64,000 nucleotides of DNA from Thermoanaerobacterium thermosaccharolyticum DSM 571. GTDB taxonomy: Bacteria > Bacillota > Thermoanaerobacteria > Thermoanaerobacterales > Thermoanaerobacteraceae. Within the stretch, counting starts at the first letter, position 1; each line of letters starts with the position of its first letter. This document shows, in pieces, positions 44,385 to 52,856 of this stretch. The position numbers and the translations under genes are program-made. The notes beneath the pieces are model-generated. The model ran no database searches, was not told where the DNA came from, and saw only the letters and a program-made list of their open reading frames with translations. The DNA is taken from positions 1,096,001 to 1,160,000 of the forward strand of contig NC_014410.1 in assembly GCF_000145615.1 (NCBI RefSeq). Reading direction: 5' to 3'.

Positions 44385-45695
44385 ATGTATTTTCATTCCG
44401 TAACTCTTGATAAAGATAGATGTAAAGGATGTACAAACTGTATAAAAAGATGCCCAACAGAGGCAATACGTGTAAGAGATGGTAAAGCGAAAATAATTAA
44501 GGAAAAGTGTATTGACTGCGGTGAATGTGTTAGAGTTTGTCCATATCATGCTAAAATCGTTGTGACTGATGATACTGAGATGATGAAAAATTACAAATAT
44601 AAGATAGCACTTCCTGCACCATCACTGTACGGCCAATTTAAAGACATGACAATTGGAGATATACTTGCATCTTTAAAATCATGTGGATTTGACGAAGTTT
44701 TTGAAGTCGCATACGCGGCTGATATTGTTTCATATATAACCAGAACTATAGTAAAGATAAAAAACTTTAAAAGGCCTATTATATCATCTGCATGTCCTGC
44801 AATTGTACGTCTTATACAACAGAGATTTCCATCATTGATTGACAATATTTTAGATATTATGCCACCTGTAGAAGTTGCTGGGAAAATTGCTAAAGATGAG
44901 GCAAAAAAGAAAACAGGTCTTAATGATGAGGAAATAGGAGTATTTTTCATATCACCATGTGCTGCAAAAGTGACTAGCGTAAAGAACCCCATAGGCATTA
45001 AAAAATCATATATAGACGGTGTTTTTTCAATGCATGATATATACAGCATGATTTTGGACAATAGAAGATCTCGGGATAAAAGTGTAGAGCATGCTTCATC
45101 AATGATTGGTGTTGGCTGGGCAAATGCAGGTGGTGAGTCCTATGGCACATCACTGGAAAACTGCCTTTTTGTGGATGGAATCCAAAATGTGATAAATGTG
45201 CTTGAAGAGATAGAATTAGGAAAGTTAAATGATATAGATTTTTTTGAAGGACTGGCGTGTATTGGAGGATGCGTTGGAGGTCCATTAACTGTTGAAAATA
45301 ACTTCGTAGCGAGAAATAGAATAATGAAGATAAAAGAAAAACTTAATAAAGAAGCTAATATAAAAAAGCATTTAGTAGCAGATTATAGGGAGTTTATGCT
45401 AAATGTAGAACTTAAAAAAAGCGATGTTTTAAATCTTGACGATGATATAGACAAAGCTATAGATAAGATGAAATCAATTGATGAAATATACAAAAATCTT
45501 CCTGGTCTTGACTGTGGTTCATGTGGATCACCAGGTTGCAGAGCCCTTGCGGAAGACATAGTTAAAGGTTATGCTAGTGAGTACGACTGTATCTTTAAAT
45601 TGAAGGACAGGATTAAAATATTGGCTGAAGAGATTAATAAGTTGTCAATTAAAATTCCGCCTGTTATAGGCAGTGATAAGGAGGTAAAATCTTGA
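44385..45695 (+). CDS. Putative sensory [FeFe] hydrogenase (HydS-like)
   Basis: 436-aa iron-sulfur protein. Residues ~10-65 hold two [4Fe-4S] ferredoxin motifs (CKGCTNCIKRCP, CIDCGECVRVCP), residues ~75-345 an H-cluster domain, and the C-terminus a [4Fe-4S] domain (LDCGSCGSPGCRALAEDIV). H-cluster cysteines are kept in SSACPAI, ISPCAAK and LACIGGC, but the proton-relay Cys of TSCCP is Ala and the MPC Met is Ser. These traits match sensory group C/D enzymes such as HydS rather than catalytic ones. No PAS domain is present. ATG at 44385 follows AGGTGG by 9 nt. Confidence 0.85.
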   Translation: MYFHSVTLDKDRCKGCTNCIKRCPTEAIRVRDGKAKIIKEKCIDCGECVRVCPYHAKIVVTDDTEMMKNYKYKIALPAPSLYGQFKDMTIGDILASLKSCGFDEVFEVAYAADIVSYITRTIVKIKNFKRPIISSACPAIVRLIQQRFPSLIDNILDIMPPVEVAGKIAKDEAKKKTGLNDEEIGVFFISPCAAKVTSVKNPIGIKKSYIDGVFSMHDIYSMILDNRRSRDKSVEHASSMIGVGWANAGGESYGTSLENCLFVDGIQNVINVLEEIELGKLNDIDFFEGLACIGGCVGGPLTVENNFVARNRIMKIKEKLNKEANIKKHLVADYREFMLNVELKKSDVLNLDDDIDKAIDKMKSIDEIYKNLPGLDCGSCGSPGCRALAEDIVKGYASEYDCIFKLKDRIKILAEEINKLSIKIPPVIGSDKEVKS

Positions 45696-46021
45696 AAGTA
45701 AAAGATATTTTGAATTCGGAATTTACACTTGTGGCAGGAAGCGGTGGAATTGAAAAAGAAATAAGCAACGTCTACGTATGTGATTTATTGAGTTTTGTAA
45801 TGTCCCATGTTAAAAGCGGCAGTGCATGGATAACGATACAGACTCATGTAAATGTAGTTGCTGTTGCGCTAATGACAGAAATAAGCTGTATAATTATTTG
45901 TGAAGGGGAAAAACTTGATGAAAATGCTAAAGTAAAAGCTGATGAGGAAAATATACCCGTTATTTCATTTAGTGGTACATCATATGATGCAGCAATTAAA
46001 TTGAGCGAGATGATCAAATGA
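45692..46021 (+). CDS. DRTGG-domain protein 2
   Basis: 109-aa single DRTGG-type domain, related in pattern to the protein at 43595-43948 (LNSEFTLVAGSGGIEKEISNVYVCDLLSFVM, VISFSGTSYDAAIKL). TTG overlaps the HydS-like stop (TTGA) behind a GGAGG site, and its end overlaps the next start (ATGA). Tight coupling puts it in the hydrogen-sensing operon. Ligand unknown. Confidence 0.8.
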   Translation: MKVKDILNSEFTLVAGSGGIEKEISNVYVCDLLSFVMSHVKSGSAWITIQTHVNVVAVALMTEISCIIICEGEKLDENAKVKADEENIPVISFSGTSYDAAIKLSEMIK

Positions 46022-46713
46022 AGTTTTACTACGACTTGCACATCCATTCTGCTTTATCGCCTTGTGCTGATAATGAAATGACTCCGAATAACATAGTGAA
46101 TATGGCTGTGTTAAAAGGACTTGATGTGATATCAATAACTGATCACAATTCGGCAAAAAATGTGGAAGTTATTTACGAATTAAGCAAGTCTAAAGGGATA
46201 AAATTAATTCCCGGAATAGAAGTTCAGACAAAGGAAGAGGTTCATATATTATGTTATTTTTTTGATATTTTTGACTGTATAAGCTTTGGAAAAATAATTT
46301 ATGACAGCTTAGAATGCATAAAAAATAACAAATCTATTTTCGGAGAACAGCTTATTATGGATGAAGATGATAACATTATTGCGGAAGAAGAAAAGCTGCT
46401 TTTAACTTCATGCGGCTTTTCTATTGACGATATTTTTAAAATGATAGATGGGAAAGGTGCTGCTGTGCCTGCCCATGTAGATCGTACTTCCTACAGCATC
46501 ATATCAAATTTAGGGTTTATACCGAATATTTCCAATCTAAAGACGGTTGAAGTATCTTATGATTTTAGTATAGTAGGAAATACAAGTGAATATCAAAAAA
46601 AGTACAAGATAATTTCGTCTTCTGATGCGCACCGACTAGGCGATATAAATGAAAGAATCCATTATATAGAGTGCAATGATTTTGAAAGTATCGTAGAATG
46701 GCTTTGCAGTTAA
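46018..46713 (+). CDS. PHP-domain metal-dependent phosphoesterase
   Basis: 231-aa soluble enzyme. Metal-binding motifs of PHP phosphoesterases are complete: YDLHIHSALSPC, SITDHNSAKN, PGIEVQTKEEVH, PAHVDRTSYS and SSDAHRLGDI. The family includes nucleotide and phosphoester hydrolases; substrate unknown. It is the last gene of the tight operon that begins with DRTGG protein 1, so it may act on a signal molecule or protein phosphate in that pathway. Confidence 0.85.
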   Translation: MKFYYDLHIHSALSPCADNEMTPNNIVNMAVLKGLDVISITDHNSAKNVEVIYELSKSKGIKLIPGIEVQTKEEVHILCYFFDIFDCISFGKIIYDSLECIKNNKSIFGEQLIMDEDDNIIAEEEKLLLTSCGFSIDDIFKMIDGKGAAVPAHVDRTSYSIISNLGFIPNISNLKTVEVSYDFSIVGNTSEYQKKYKIISSSDAHRLGDINERIHYIECNDFESIVEWLCS

Positions 46714-46770
46714 TAAAAACATATCAAATTAGTCGGGATTATCAGAAAATAAAAAATTTTATTTTAAACC

Positions 46771-46801
46771 TGTTAAAAAATTAATTAACATATGATATAA
46801 T
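46771..46801 (+). promoter_or_regulatory. Promoter with inverted-repeat operator of the hyd operon
   Basis: TGTTAA (46771-46776) and TTAACA (46785-46790) form a perfect inverted repeat with an 8-nt spacer. TATAAT lies at 46796-46801, so the repeat covers the -35 and spacer region. Half-sites resemble Rex (TTGTTAA/TTAACAA) but the spacing is 8 rather than 4. Confidence 0.55.
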
Positions 46802-46859
46802 AATCATGTCTTATGATTACATTTAAAAGTTCTAAAATTATTCAAAAGGAGGGTATTAG

Positions 46860-47342
46860 ATGCAAGCAATTTATGAAAAATTTGACGAAGAAAAGGTAAA
46901 TAAGTTTAAAAAAGTAATTGACGAATTAAAAAATGTCGATGGTTCGCTGATTGCTGTTATGAATGAAGCACAAGAAATTTTTGGATATTTACCTATTGAA
47001 GTACAGCAATTTATCTCAGAAGAAATGAATGTACCGCTGACAGAGATTTTTGGTATTGCGACGTTTTATTCTAGGTTTACTTTGAAGCCATCTGGAAAGT
47101 ACAAAATAGGTTTATGCCTTGGTACCGCCTGTTATGTAAAAGGTTCTGCGATGGTATTGGATAAATTGAAAGAGAAACTTGGAATAAGCGTAGGAGATGT
47201 AACAAGCGACGGCAAGTTTTCACTTGAAGCGACCCGCTGCTTGGGTGCTTGTGGACTTGCACCGGTTATGATGATAAATGGCGAAGTTTTTGGAAGATTG
47301 ACACCTGATGATGTTGATGATATTTTGAAAAAATTTGATTAA
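46860..47342 (+). CDS. hydC: NADH-dependent [FeFe] hydrogenase subunit HydC (NuoE-like)
   Basis: 160-aa thioredoxin-like [2Fe-2S] subunit of the trimeric hydrogenase. Cluster cysteines are in CLGTACYVKG and TRCLGACGLAP. The N-terminal helical bundle (AVMNEAQEIFGYLPIEVQQFI) is typical of NuoE/HydC. It relays electrons in the complex of HydA, HydB and HydC, which in related anaerobes bifurcates between NADH and ferredoxin. ATG follows AAGGAGGG. First gene of the operon. Confidence 0.92.
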   Translation: MQAIYEKFDEEKVNKFKKVIDELKNVDGSLIAVMNEAQEIFGYLPIEVQQFISEEMNVPLTEIFGIATFYSRFTLKPSGKYKIGLCLGTACYVKGSAMVLDKLKEKLGISVGDVTSDGKFSLEATRCLGACGLAPVMMINGEVFGRLTPDDVDDILKKFD

Positions 47343-47347
47343 ATAAT

Positions 47348-47893
47348 ATGAAAGAGTTTTCACTTTACATTTTAGATATTGCGCAGAACAGCCTAAAGGC
47401 CGGTGCAAAAAATGTTAAAATCGAACTTGACATTGATCATAGTAAGGATTTGCTAACTGTTATTGTAGATGATGATGGATGTGGTATGGAAGAGGAGTTC
47501 CTATCGAAGGTTTTTGATCCTTTTACAACAACTAGAAAAGAGCGAAAAGTAGGATTAGGTTTATCGTTTTTTAAAGAGTTAGCTCAACAGTGTGGCGGAG
47601 ACGCAAAAATCAAATCTAAAAAAGGCATTGGTACTCATGTTGAAGGAACTTTTAAAATTTCTAGTGTTGATTTAATACCAATCGGTGATATACCTTCTAC
47701 TATAATTTCACTGATTATTTCAGATAGTGAAGTTAATATATTGTTTGTCATTAAAGTAGATGAGAAGATTTTTAAATTTGATACAGTTGAGATAAAGAAA
47801 GTATTGGACGGTGTGAAAATTACTGAACCATCTGTACTGAAATGGTTGCTGGAGTATTTGACCGAAAATCTAAAGTGTGTCATGGAGGTGTAA
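47348..47893 (+). CDS. HATPase-domain protein in the hyd operon
   Basis: 181-aa stand-alone GHKL ATPase. The N-box is in LDIAQNSLKAGAKNVKIEL, G1 is VDDDGCGM, the F-box KVFDPFTTTRK and G2 KVGLGLSFF, as in histidine kinases, but there is no dimerisation/phosphoacceptor domain. The C-terminal ~70 residues are extra. It lies between hydC and the ferredoxin gene, a placement kept in related hydrogenase operons; function unproven. Confidence 0.85.
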   Translation: MKEFSLYILDIAQNSLKAGAKNVKIELDIDHSKDLLTVIVDDDGCGMEEEFLSKVFDPFTTTRKERKVGLGLSFFKELAQQCGGDAKIKSKKGIGTHVEGTFKISSVDLIPIGDIPSTIISLIISDSEVNILFVIKVDEKIFKFDTVEIKKVLDGVKITEPSVLKWLLEYLTENLKCVMEV

Positions 47894-47895
47894 AT

Positions 47896-48261
47896 ATGAA
47901 ATCTATTGAAGAGTTAGAAAAGATTAGAAAAGAAACTTTAGAAAAAGTAAATCTTCGAAAAGATAGAAATGGCATAAGGATAACCGTAGGAATGGCTACA
48001 TGTGGCATAGCTGCTGGTGCAAGACCAGTGATGATGGCAATATTAGACGAGCTTGGTAAAAGAAATATTACGGATGTCGTCGTAGCTGAGACAGGTTGTA
48101 TTGGCATGTGCAAGTATGAACCTATGGTGGATGTCTACATTCCAGGTCAGGAAAAAGTGACGTATATAAAAGTTGATGAAAACAAAGCTAGACAGATTAT
48201 AGCAGAGCATGTTGTCAACGGACATCCAATTAAAGAATGGACTATTAGTAGTGTTGAATAA
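47896..48261 (+). CDS. Thioredoxin-like [2Fe-2S] ferredoxin of the hyd operon
   Basis: 121-aa ferredoxin of the NuoE/NuoF N-terminal type. Cluster cysteines occur in GMATCGIAAGA and ETGCIGMCKYEP; the fourth ligand is less clear. The N-terminus is a charged helix (SIEELEKIRKETLEKVNLRKDR). ATG at 47896 follows GGAGGTG; the longer frame overlaps the HATPase gene. Probably an electron carrier or accessory subunit of the hydrogenase. Confidence 0.88.
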   Translation: MKSIEELEKIRKETLEKVNLRKDRNGIRITVGMATCGIAAGARPVMMAILDELGKRNITDVVVAETGCIGMCKYEPMVDVYIPGQEKVTYIKVDENKARQIIAEHVVNGHPIKEWTISSVE

Positions 48262-48274
48262 AGGAGGGCTGTAG

Positions 48275-50065
48275 ATGTTATATAGATCACATGTTATGGT
48301 ATGCGGTGGTACTGGATGTACATCGTCAAATTCAGATAGGATTGCAAAGTGCTTTGAAGAAGAAATTGCAAATAAAGGTCTTGACAAAGAAATTCAAGTA
48401 GTGAGGACTGGATGTTTTGGACTGTGTGAACTAGGTCCTGTTGTGGTTGTATATCCCGAAGGTGTTTTTTACAGCCGTGTTAAAGAAGAATATGTTCCTG
48501 AAATTGTTGAAGAACATTTACTAAAAGGAAGAATTGTAAAAAAATATCTTTATGGTGAAAGCGTAACAGAAGAAGGAATAAAGCCTCTAGAAGAAACGGG
48601 ATTCTTTAAAAAACAGCAAAGAGTGGCTTTGAGAAACTGCGGACTTATAAATCCGGAAGACATAAAAGAAGCAATTGCATTTGATGGATATAAAGCTTTG
48701 GCAAAAGTTTTGACAGAAATGACTCCGGAAGAAGTTATATCGGAAATTAAGAAATCAGGCTTAAGAGGTAGAGGCGGTGGTGGGTTTCCTACTGGTGTGA
48801 AATGGGAATTTGCTTATAACCAGAAGGAAACACCTAAATATGTTGTTTGTAATGCTGATGAAGGGGACCCTGGTGCATTTATGGATAGAAGCGTCTTAGA
48901 AGGAGATCCTCACAGCGTCTTAGAAGCTATGGCAATAGCAGGGTATGCAATAGGAGCTAACCATGGTTATATTTATGTTAGGGCTGAATATCCTTTGGCG
49001 GTAAAAAGACTTCAGATTGCTATTGATCAGGCTAGAGAATATGGACTTTTAGGTAAAAATATTTTTAATACAGGATTTGATTTTGACATTGAAATAAGGC
49101 TTGGAGCAGGAGCTTTTGTATGTGGTGAAGAGACAGCACTTCTAAATTCTGTTATGGGCAAACGCGGAGAGCCAAGACCAAGACCACCATTTCCTGCTGT
49201 AAAAGGTGTGTGGGAGAAACCGACGATTATCAACAACGTTGAAACTTACGCAAATATCCCAGCAATTATATTAAACGGTGCTGAGTGGTTCTCAAGTATA
49301 GGCACTGAAAAATCAAAGGGGACTAAAGTTTTTGCTCTTGGCGGAAAGATAAACAACACAGGATTAGTAGAAATTCCTATGGGTACAACGCTTCGTGAAA
49401 TCATATTTGAAATAGGTGGGGGAATACCTAACGGTAAAAAGTTTAAGGCAGCTCAGACTGGTGGTCCTTCCGGTGGATGTATTCCAGCAGAACATCTAGA
49501 CACACCTATTGATTACGACTCGCTTTTAAGCATAGGATCAATGATGGGTTCCGGCGGCCTTATTGTAATGGATGAAGATAATTGCATGGTTGATATAGCA
49601 AAATTCTTCCTAGAATTTACAGTTGACGAATCATGTGGTAAATGTTCACCTTGCCGTATAGGTACGAGAAGGATGCTTGAATTGCTAAATAAGATTACAT
49701 CTGGAAAAGGTGAAGAGGGAGACATCGAAAAACTTGAAACTCTTGCTAATTCTATAAAAGCATCTTCGCTATGCGGACTGGGTCAGACTGCACCGAATCC
49801 TGTTCTTTCAACGCTTAGGTATTTTAGAGATGAATATGAAGCTCATATAAAAGAGAAGAGATGTCCTGCTGGTGTATGTCAGGCACTTTTGAGATTCAGA
49901 ATTGATCCTGAAAAGTGTAAAGGATGCGGAATATGCGCTAAAAACTGTCCTACAAATGCTATTTCAGGAAAAGTAAAACAGCCGCATGTTATTGATCAAG
50001 ATAAGTGCATTAAATGCGGAACATGTATGGATAAGTGTCCATTTGATGCTATATACAAGAAGTAG
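48275..50065 (+). CDS. hydB: NADH-dependent [FeFe] hydrogenase subunit HydB (NuoF-like)
   Basis: 596-aa flavoprotein subunit that handles NAD(H). It has an N-terminal thioredoxin-like [2Fe-2S] domain (CGGTGCTSSNSDR, TGCFGLCELGP), the FMN/NADH domain (GLRGRGGGGFPTGVKWEF, NADEGDPGAFMDR, GAGAFVCGEETALLNS), an SLBB region, the NuoF [4Fe-4S] site CGKCSPCRIGTRRM and a C-terminal double [4Fe-4S] ferredoxin (CKGCGICAKNCP, CIKCGTCMDKCP). All expected motifs are intact. Cotranscribed with hydC and hydA. Confidence 0.95.
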   Translation: MLYRSHVMVCGGTGCTSSNSDRIAKCFEEEIANKGLDKEIQVVRTGCFGLCELGPVVVVYPEGVFYSRVKEEYVPEIVEEHLLKGRIVKKYLYGESVTEEGIKPLEETGFFKKQQRVALRNCGLINPEDIKEAIAFDGYKALAKVLTEMTPEEVISEIKKSGLRGRGGGGFPTGVKWEFAYNQKETPKYVVCNADEGDPGAFMDRSVLEGDPHSVLEAMAIAGYAIGANHGYIYVRAEYPLAVKRLQIAIDQAREYGLLGKNIFNTGFDFDIEIRLGAGAFVCGEETALLNSVMGKRGEPRPRPPFPAVKGVWEKPTIINNVETYANIPAIILNGAEWFSSIGTEKSKGTKVFALGGKINNTGLVEIPMGTTLREIIFEIGGGIPNGKKFKAAQTGGPSGGCIPAEHLDTPIDYDSLLSIGSMMGSGGLIVMDEDNCMVDIAKFFLEFTVDESCGKCSPCRIGTRRMLELLNKITSGKGEEGDIEKLETLANSIKASSLCGLGQTAPNPVLSTLRYFRDEYEAHIKEKRCPAGVCQALLRFRIDPEKCKGCGICAKNCPTNAISGKVKQPHVIDQDKCIKCGTCMDKCPFDAIYKK

Positions 50066-50085
50066 TAATGAAAGGAGTGCGAAAT

Positions 50086-51831
50086 ATGGATAAAGTTCGA
50101 ATAACGATAGATGGAATTCCTGCAGAAGTGCCTGCTAATTATACAGTATTACAGGCTGCAAAATATGCGAATATTGAGATTCCCACATTATGTTATCTGG
50201 AAGAAATTAACGAAATAGGTGCATGTAGACTATGTGTAGTTGAGATAAAAGGAGTTAGAAATTTACAAGCATCATGCGTTTATCCCGTTAGCGATGGAAT
50301 GGAAATTTTCACAAATTCACCTCGCGTACGGGAAGCAAGGCGTTCCAACTTAGAGTTGATATTATCTGCGCATGATAGAAGCTGTCTGACATGTGTTAGA
50401 AGTGGAAACTGTGAATTGCAAGAATTAAGCAGAAAGTTTGGAATTGATGAAATTAGCTTTATGGGAGAAAATATAAAATACCCAAAAGATGATTCATCTC
50501 CTTCAATTGTTAGAGATCCAAATAAATGTGTTTTGTGCAGAAGATGTGTCGCTACATGCAATAATGTACAAAATGTTTTTGCAATTGGTATGGTCAATAG
50601 AGGATTTAAAACAATTGTTGCTCCTTCGTTTGGTAGAAGCTTGAATGATTCACCATGTATTAGCTGTGGACAATGCATTGAAGCTTGCCCTGTTGGAGCT
50701 ATTTACGAAAAGGATCACACAAAAATGGTTTACGATGCACTTTTAGATGAGAAAAAGTATGTTGTGGTTCAAACTGCTCCAGCTGTAAGAGTTGCACTTG
50801 GCGAAGAATTTGGAATGCCTTATGGTTCGATAGTGACAGGGAAAATGGTGTCAGCTTTGAAAAGATTAGGATTTGATAAAGTGTTTGATACGGACTTTGC
50901 TGCTGATTTAACAATTATAGAAGAAGGCAATGAGCTTTTAAAGAGGATTAATGAAGGCGGCAAGCTTCCTATGATAACATCCTGCAGCCCTGGATGGATA
51001 AACTATTGTGAGAGGTATTATCCTGAATTTATAGATAATCTATCTACATGCAAATCACCTCATATGATGATGGGTGCTATAATCAAGAGCTATTTTGCTG
51101 AAAAAGAAGGAATAGATCCGAAAGATATATTTGTTGTATCAATTATGCCGTGTACAGCAAAGAAGTATGAAATAGACAGACCGCAAATGATGACAGATGG
51201 TATGAAGGACGTTGACGCTGTTTTAACTACAAGAGAATTAGCGCGTATGATAAAACAATCTGGAATAGACTTTGTCAATTTGCCTGATAGTGAATACGAC
51301 AATCCGCTTGGCGAATCCTCTGGTGCTGGTGTAATATTTGGAGCAACAGGCGGCGTTATGGAAGCAGCATTAAGAACTGTTGCTGATATTGTTGAAGGTA
51401 AAGACATTGAGAATTTTGAGTACAAAGAAGTAAGAGGATTAGAAGGAATAAGAGAAGCAAATATAAATATTGGCGGAAAGGAAATAAAAGTGGCCATAGC
51501 AAATGGAACAGGAAATGCAAAAAAATTGTTAGATAAGATAAAAAATGGTGAAGCTGAATATCACTTTATAGAAGTTATGGGCTGCCCTGGTGGTTGTATA
51601 ATGGGCGGTGGTCAGCCAATACACAATCCAAATGAAAAAGATTTGGTAAGAAACAAGAGATTGAATGCAATATATGAAGCAGATAAAGATTTGCCAATCA
51701 GAAAATCTCATAAAAATCCTATGATAACGAAACTGTATGAGGAATTTTTAATAAGCCCACTTGGTGAGAAATCTCATCACTTACTCCATACTAGTTACAG
51801 CAAGAAGGAATTATATCCCATGAATGATTAG
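50086..51831 (+). CDS. hydA: NADH-dependent [FeFe] hydrogenase catalytic subunit HydA
   Basis: 581-aa catalytic subunit. It has an N-terminal [2Fe-2S] domain (CYLEEINEIGACRLC), a His-ligated [4Fe-4S] site (HDRSCLTCVRSGNC), two [4Fe-4S] motifs (CVLCRRCVATC, CISCGQCIEACP) and the H-cluster domain with L1 ITSCSPGW, L2 SIMPCTAKK and L3 EVMGCPGGCIMGGG, then a small-subunit-like tail (HTSYSKKELYP). L1 reads TSCSP rather than TSCCP. It lacks the C-terminal [2Fe-2S] domain of the longer Thermotoga HydA. ATG at 50086 follows AAAGGAGTG. Main H2-forming enzyme of this locus. Confidence 0.95.
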   Translation: MDKVRITIDGIPAEVPANYTVLQAAKYANIEIPTLCYLEEINEIGACRLCVVEIKGVRNLQASCVYPVSDGMEIFTNSPRVREARRSNLELILSAHDRSCLTCVRSGNCELQELSRKFGIDEISFMGENIKYPKDDSSPSIVRDPNKCVLCRRCVATCNNVQNVFAIGMVNRGFKTIVAPSFGRSLNDSPCISCGQCIEACPVGAIYEKDHTKMVYDALLDEKKYVVVQTAPAVRVALGEEFGMPYGSIVTGKMVSALKRLGFDKVFDTDFAADLTIIEEGNELLKRINEGGKLPMITSCSPGWINYCERYYPEFIDNLSTCKSPHMMMGAIIKSYFAEKEGIDPKDIFVVSIMPCTAKKYEIDRPQMMTDGMKDVDAVLTTRELARMIKQSGIDFVNLPDSEYDNPLGESSGAGVIFGATGGVMEAALRTVADIVEGKDIENFEYKEVRGLEGIREANINIGGKEIKVAIANGTGNAKKLLDKIKNGEAEYHFIEVMGCPGGCIMGGGQPIHNPNEKDLVRNKRLNAIYEADKDLPIRKSHKNPMITKLYEEFLISPLGEKSHHLLHTSYSKKELYPMND

Positions 51832-51839
51832 ACGATTGC

Positions 51840-51862
51840 GCCCCCAGCTGGGGGCTTTTTTT
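51840..51862 (+). terminator. Terminator of the hyd operon
   Basis: GCCCCCAGCTGGGGGC, a perfect GC-rich palindrome followed by seven T. Confidence 0.95.
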
Positions 51863-51986
51863 ACCATAAATAACATATTAAAAAAAGATTAGATTGTGTC
51901 GAAATACATTATATTTATGATATAATTAAAAGGAAAAGTTTTAAAACGACGTGAAATCAGAGAAAACAAATAAAAGGAGTGGGAAA

Positions 51987-52238
51987 ATGAAGAGAAGCAA
52001 GGGACTTGGGACGCTGTTTTTTTTGCTGATTGTAGGTCTTCTTTTAGGCGGATTTGTTGGAGACTTCATTGCTAAATATGTCCAAGTTTTTTCATACCAA
52101 CAAAAAATAGGAATGAGTAGTCCAATAAATATCGACCTTAATTTTGTCAAAATATCCTTTATGTTGGCATTTAAGTTTAATCTAGGTACAGTGTTAGGTC
52201 TTATAATTGCTATATTTTCATATTACAAAGTGAAATAA
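51987..52238 (+). CDS. DUF4321 small membrane protein
   Basis: 83-aa protein with two membrane helices (about 7-27 and 61-79) and the GLGTLFFLLIVGLLLGGFVGD start typical of DUF4321 proteins. They commonly lie just before maf/radC in Clostridia, as here. Function unknown. ATG at 51987 follows AAAGGAGTG. Confidence 0.82.
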   Translation: MKRSKGLGTLFFLLIVGLLLGGFVGDFIAKYVQVFSYQQKIGMSSPINIDLNFVKISFMLAFKFNLGTVLGLIIAIFSYYKVK

Positions 52239-52269
52239 TTGTCATTATGAGAAAGGAAAGTAATTATAT

Positions 52270-52845
52270 ATGAAGATTGTTCTTGCATCAAATTCTCCTA
52301 GGCGACGCGAGATACTTTCAAACATTGGTCTTGACTTTGATGTGATACCTAGCAATATAGCAGAAGAAACTAAAGAGAAAGAACCAAAAAATATTGTTAT
52401 GGATTTGTCGAGAAAAAAAGCATTATGCGTTGCTGAGAAATTGGATGATGATTCAATCGTTATAGGAGCAGATACAGTTGTTGTCATAGATGGCGAAATA
52501 CTAGGCAAACCTAAGGATAAGGGTGAAGCATTTTCCATGCTTAGGAGGCTATCTGGAAGATGGCATAAGGTATATACTGGAGTCTCAGTGGTTTCACTAA
52601 GAAATCGCAAATTTATTAATGATTATGAATCGACCGATGTTTATATTAAAAATCTCAGCGATGACATGATCTTAAATTATATAGAAAAAGGTGAATGTTT
52701 AGATAAAGCAGGTTCATATGCAATACAAGGCTATGGGTCACTGATTGTAGAGAGAATTAATGGTGATTATTTCAATGTTGTTGGACTGCCTATATCGAAA
52801 TTGTACGATATATTTTTAAATGAATTTAACATAAACCTGCTATAA
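52270..52845 (+). CDS. maf: Maf-family nucleotide pyrophosphatase
   Basis: 191-aa house-cleaning pyrophosphatase acting on non-canonical or pyrimidine nucleoside triphosphates, linked to septum inhibition. Motifs are ASNSPRRREILSNIG, VIGADTVV, GKPKDKGEAFSMLRRLSG and the late KAGSYAIQGYGS. Typical length. It opens the conserved maf-radC-mreBCD series. Confidence 0.94.
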   Translation: MKIVLASNSPRRREILSNIGLDFDVIPSNIAEETKEKEPKNIVMDLSRKKALCVAEKLDDDSIVIGADTVVVIDGEILGKPKDKGEAFSMLRRLSGRWHKVYTGVSVVSLRNRKFINDYESTDVYIKNLSDDMILNYIEKGECLDKAGSYAIQGYGSLIVERINGDYFNVVGLPISKLYDIFLNEFNINLL

Positions 52846-52856
52846 GGGGGATAAGT

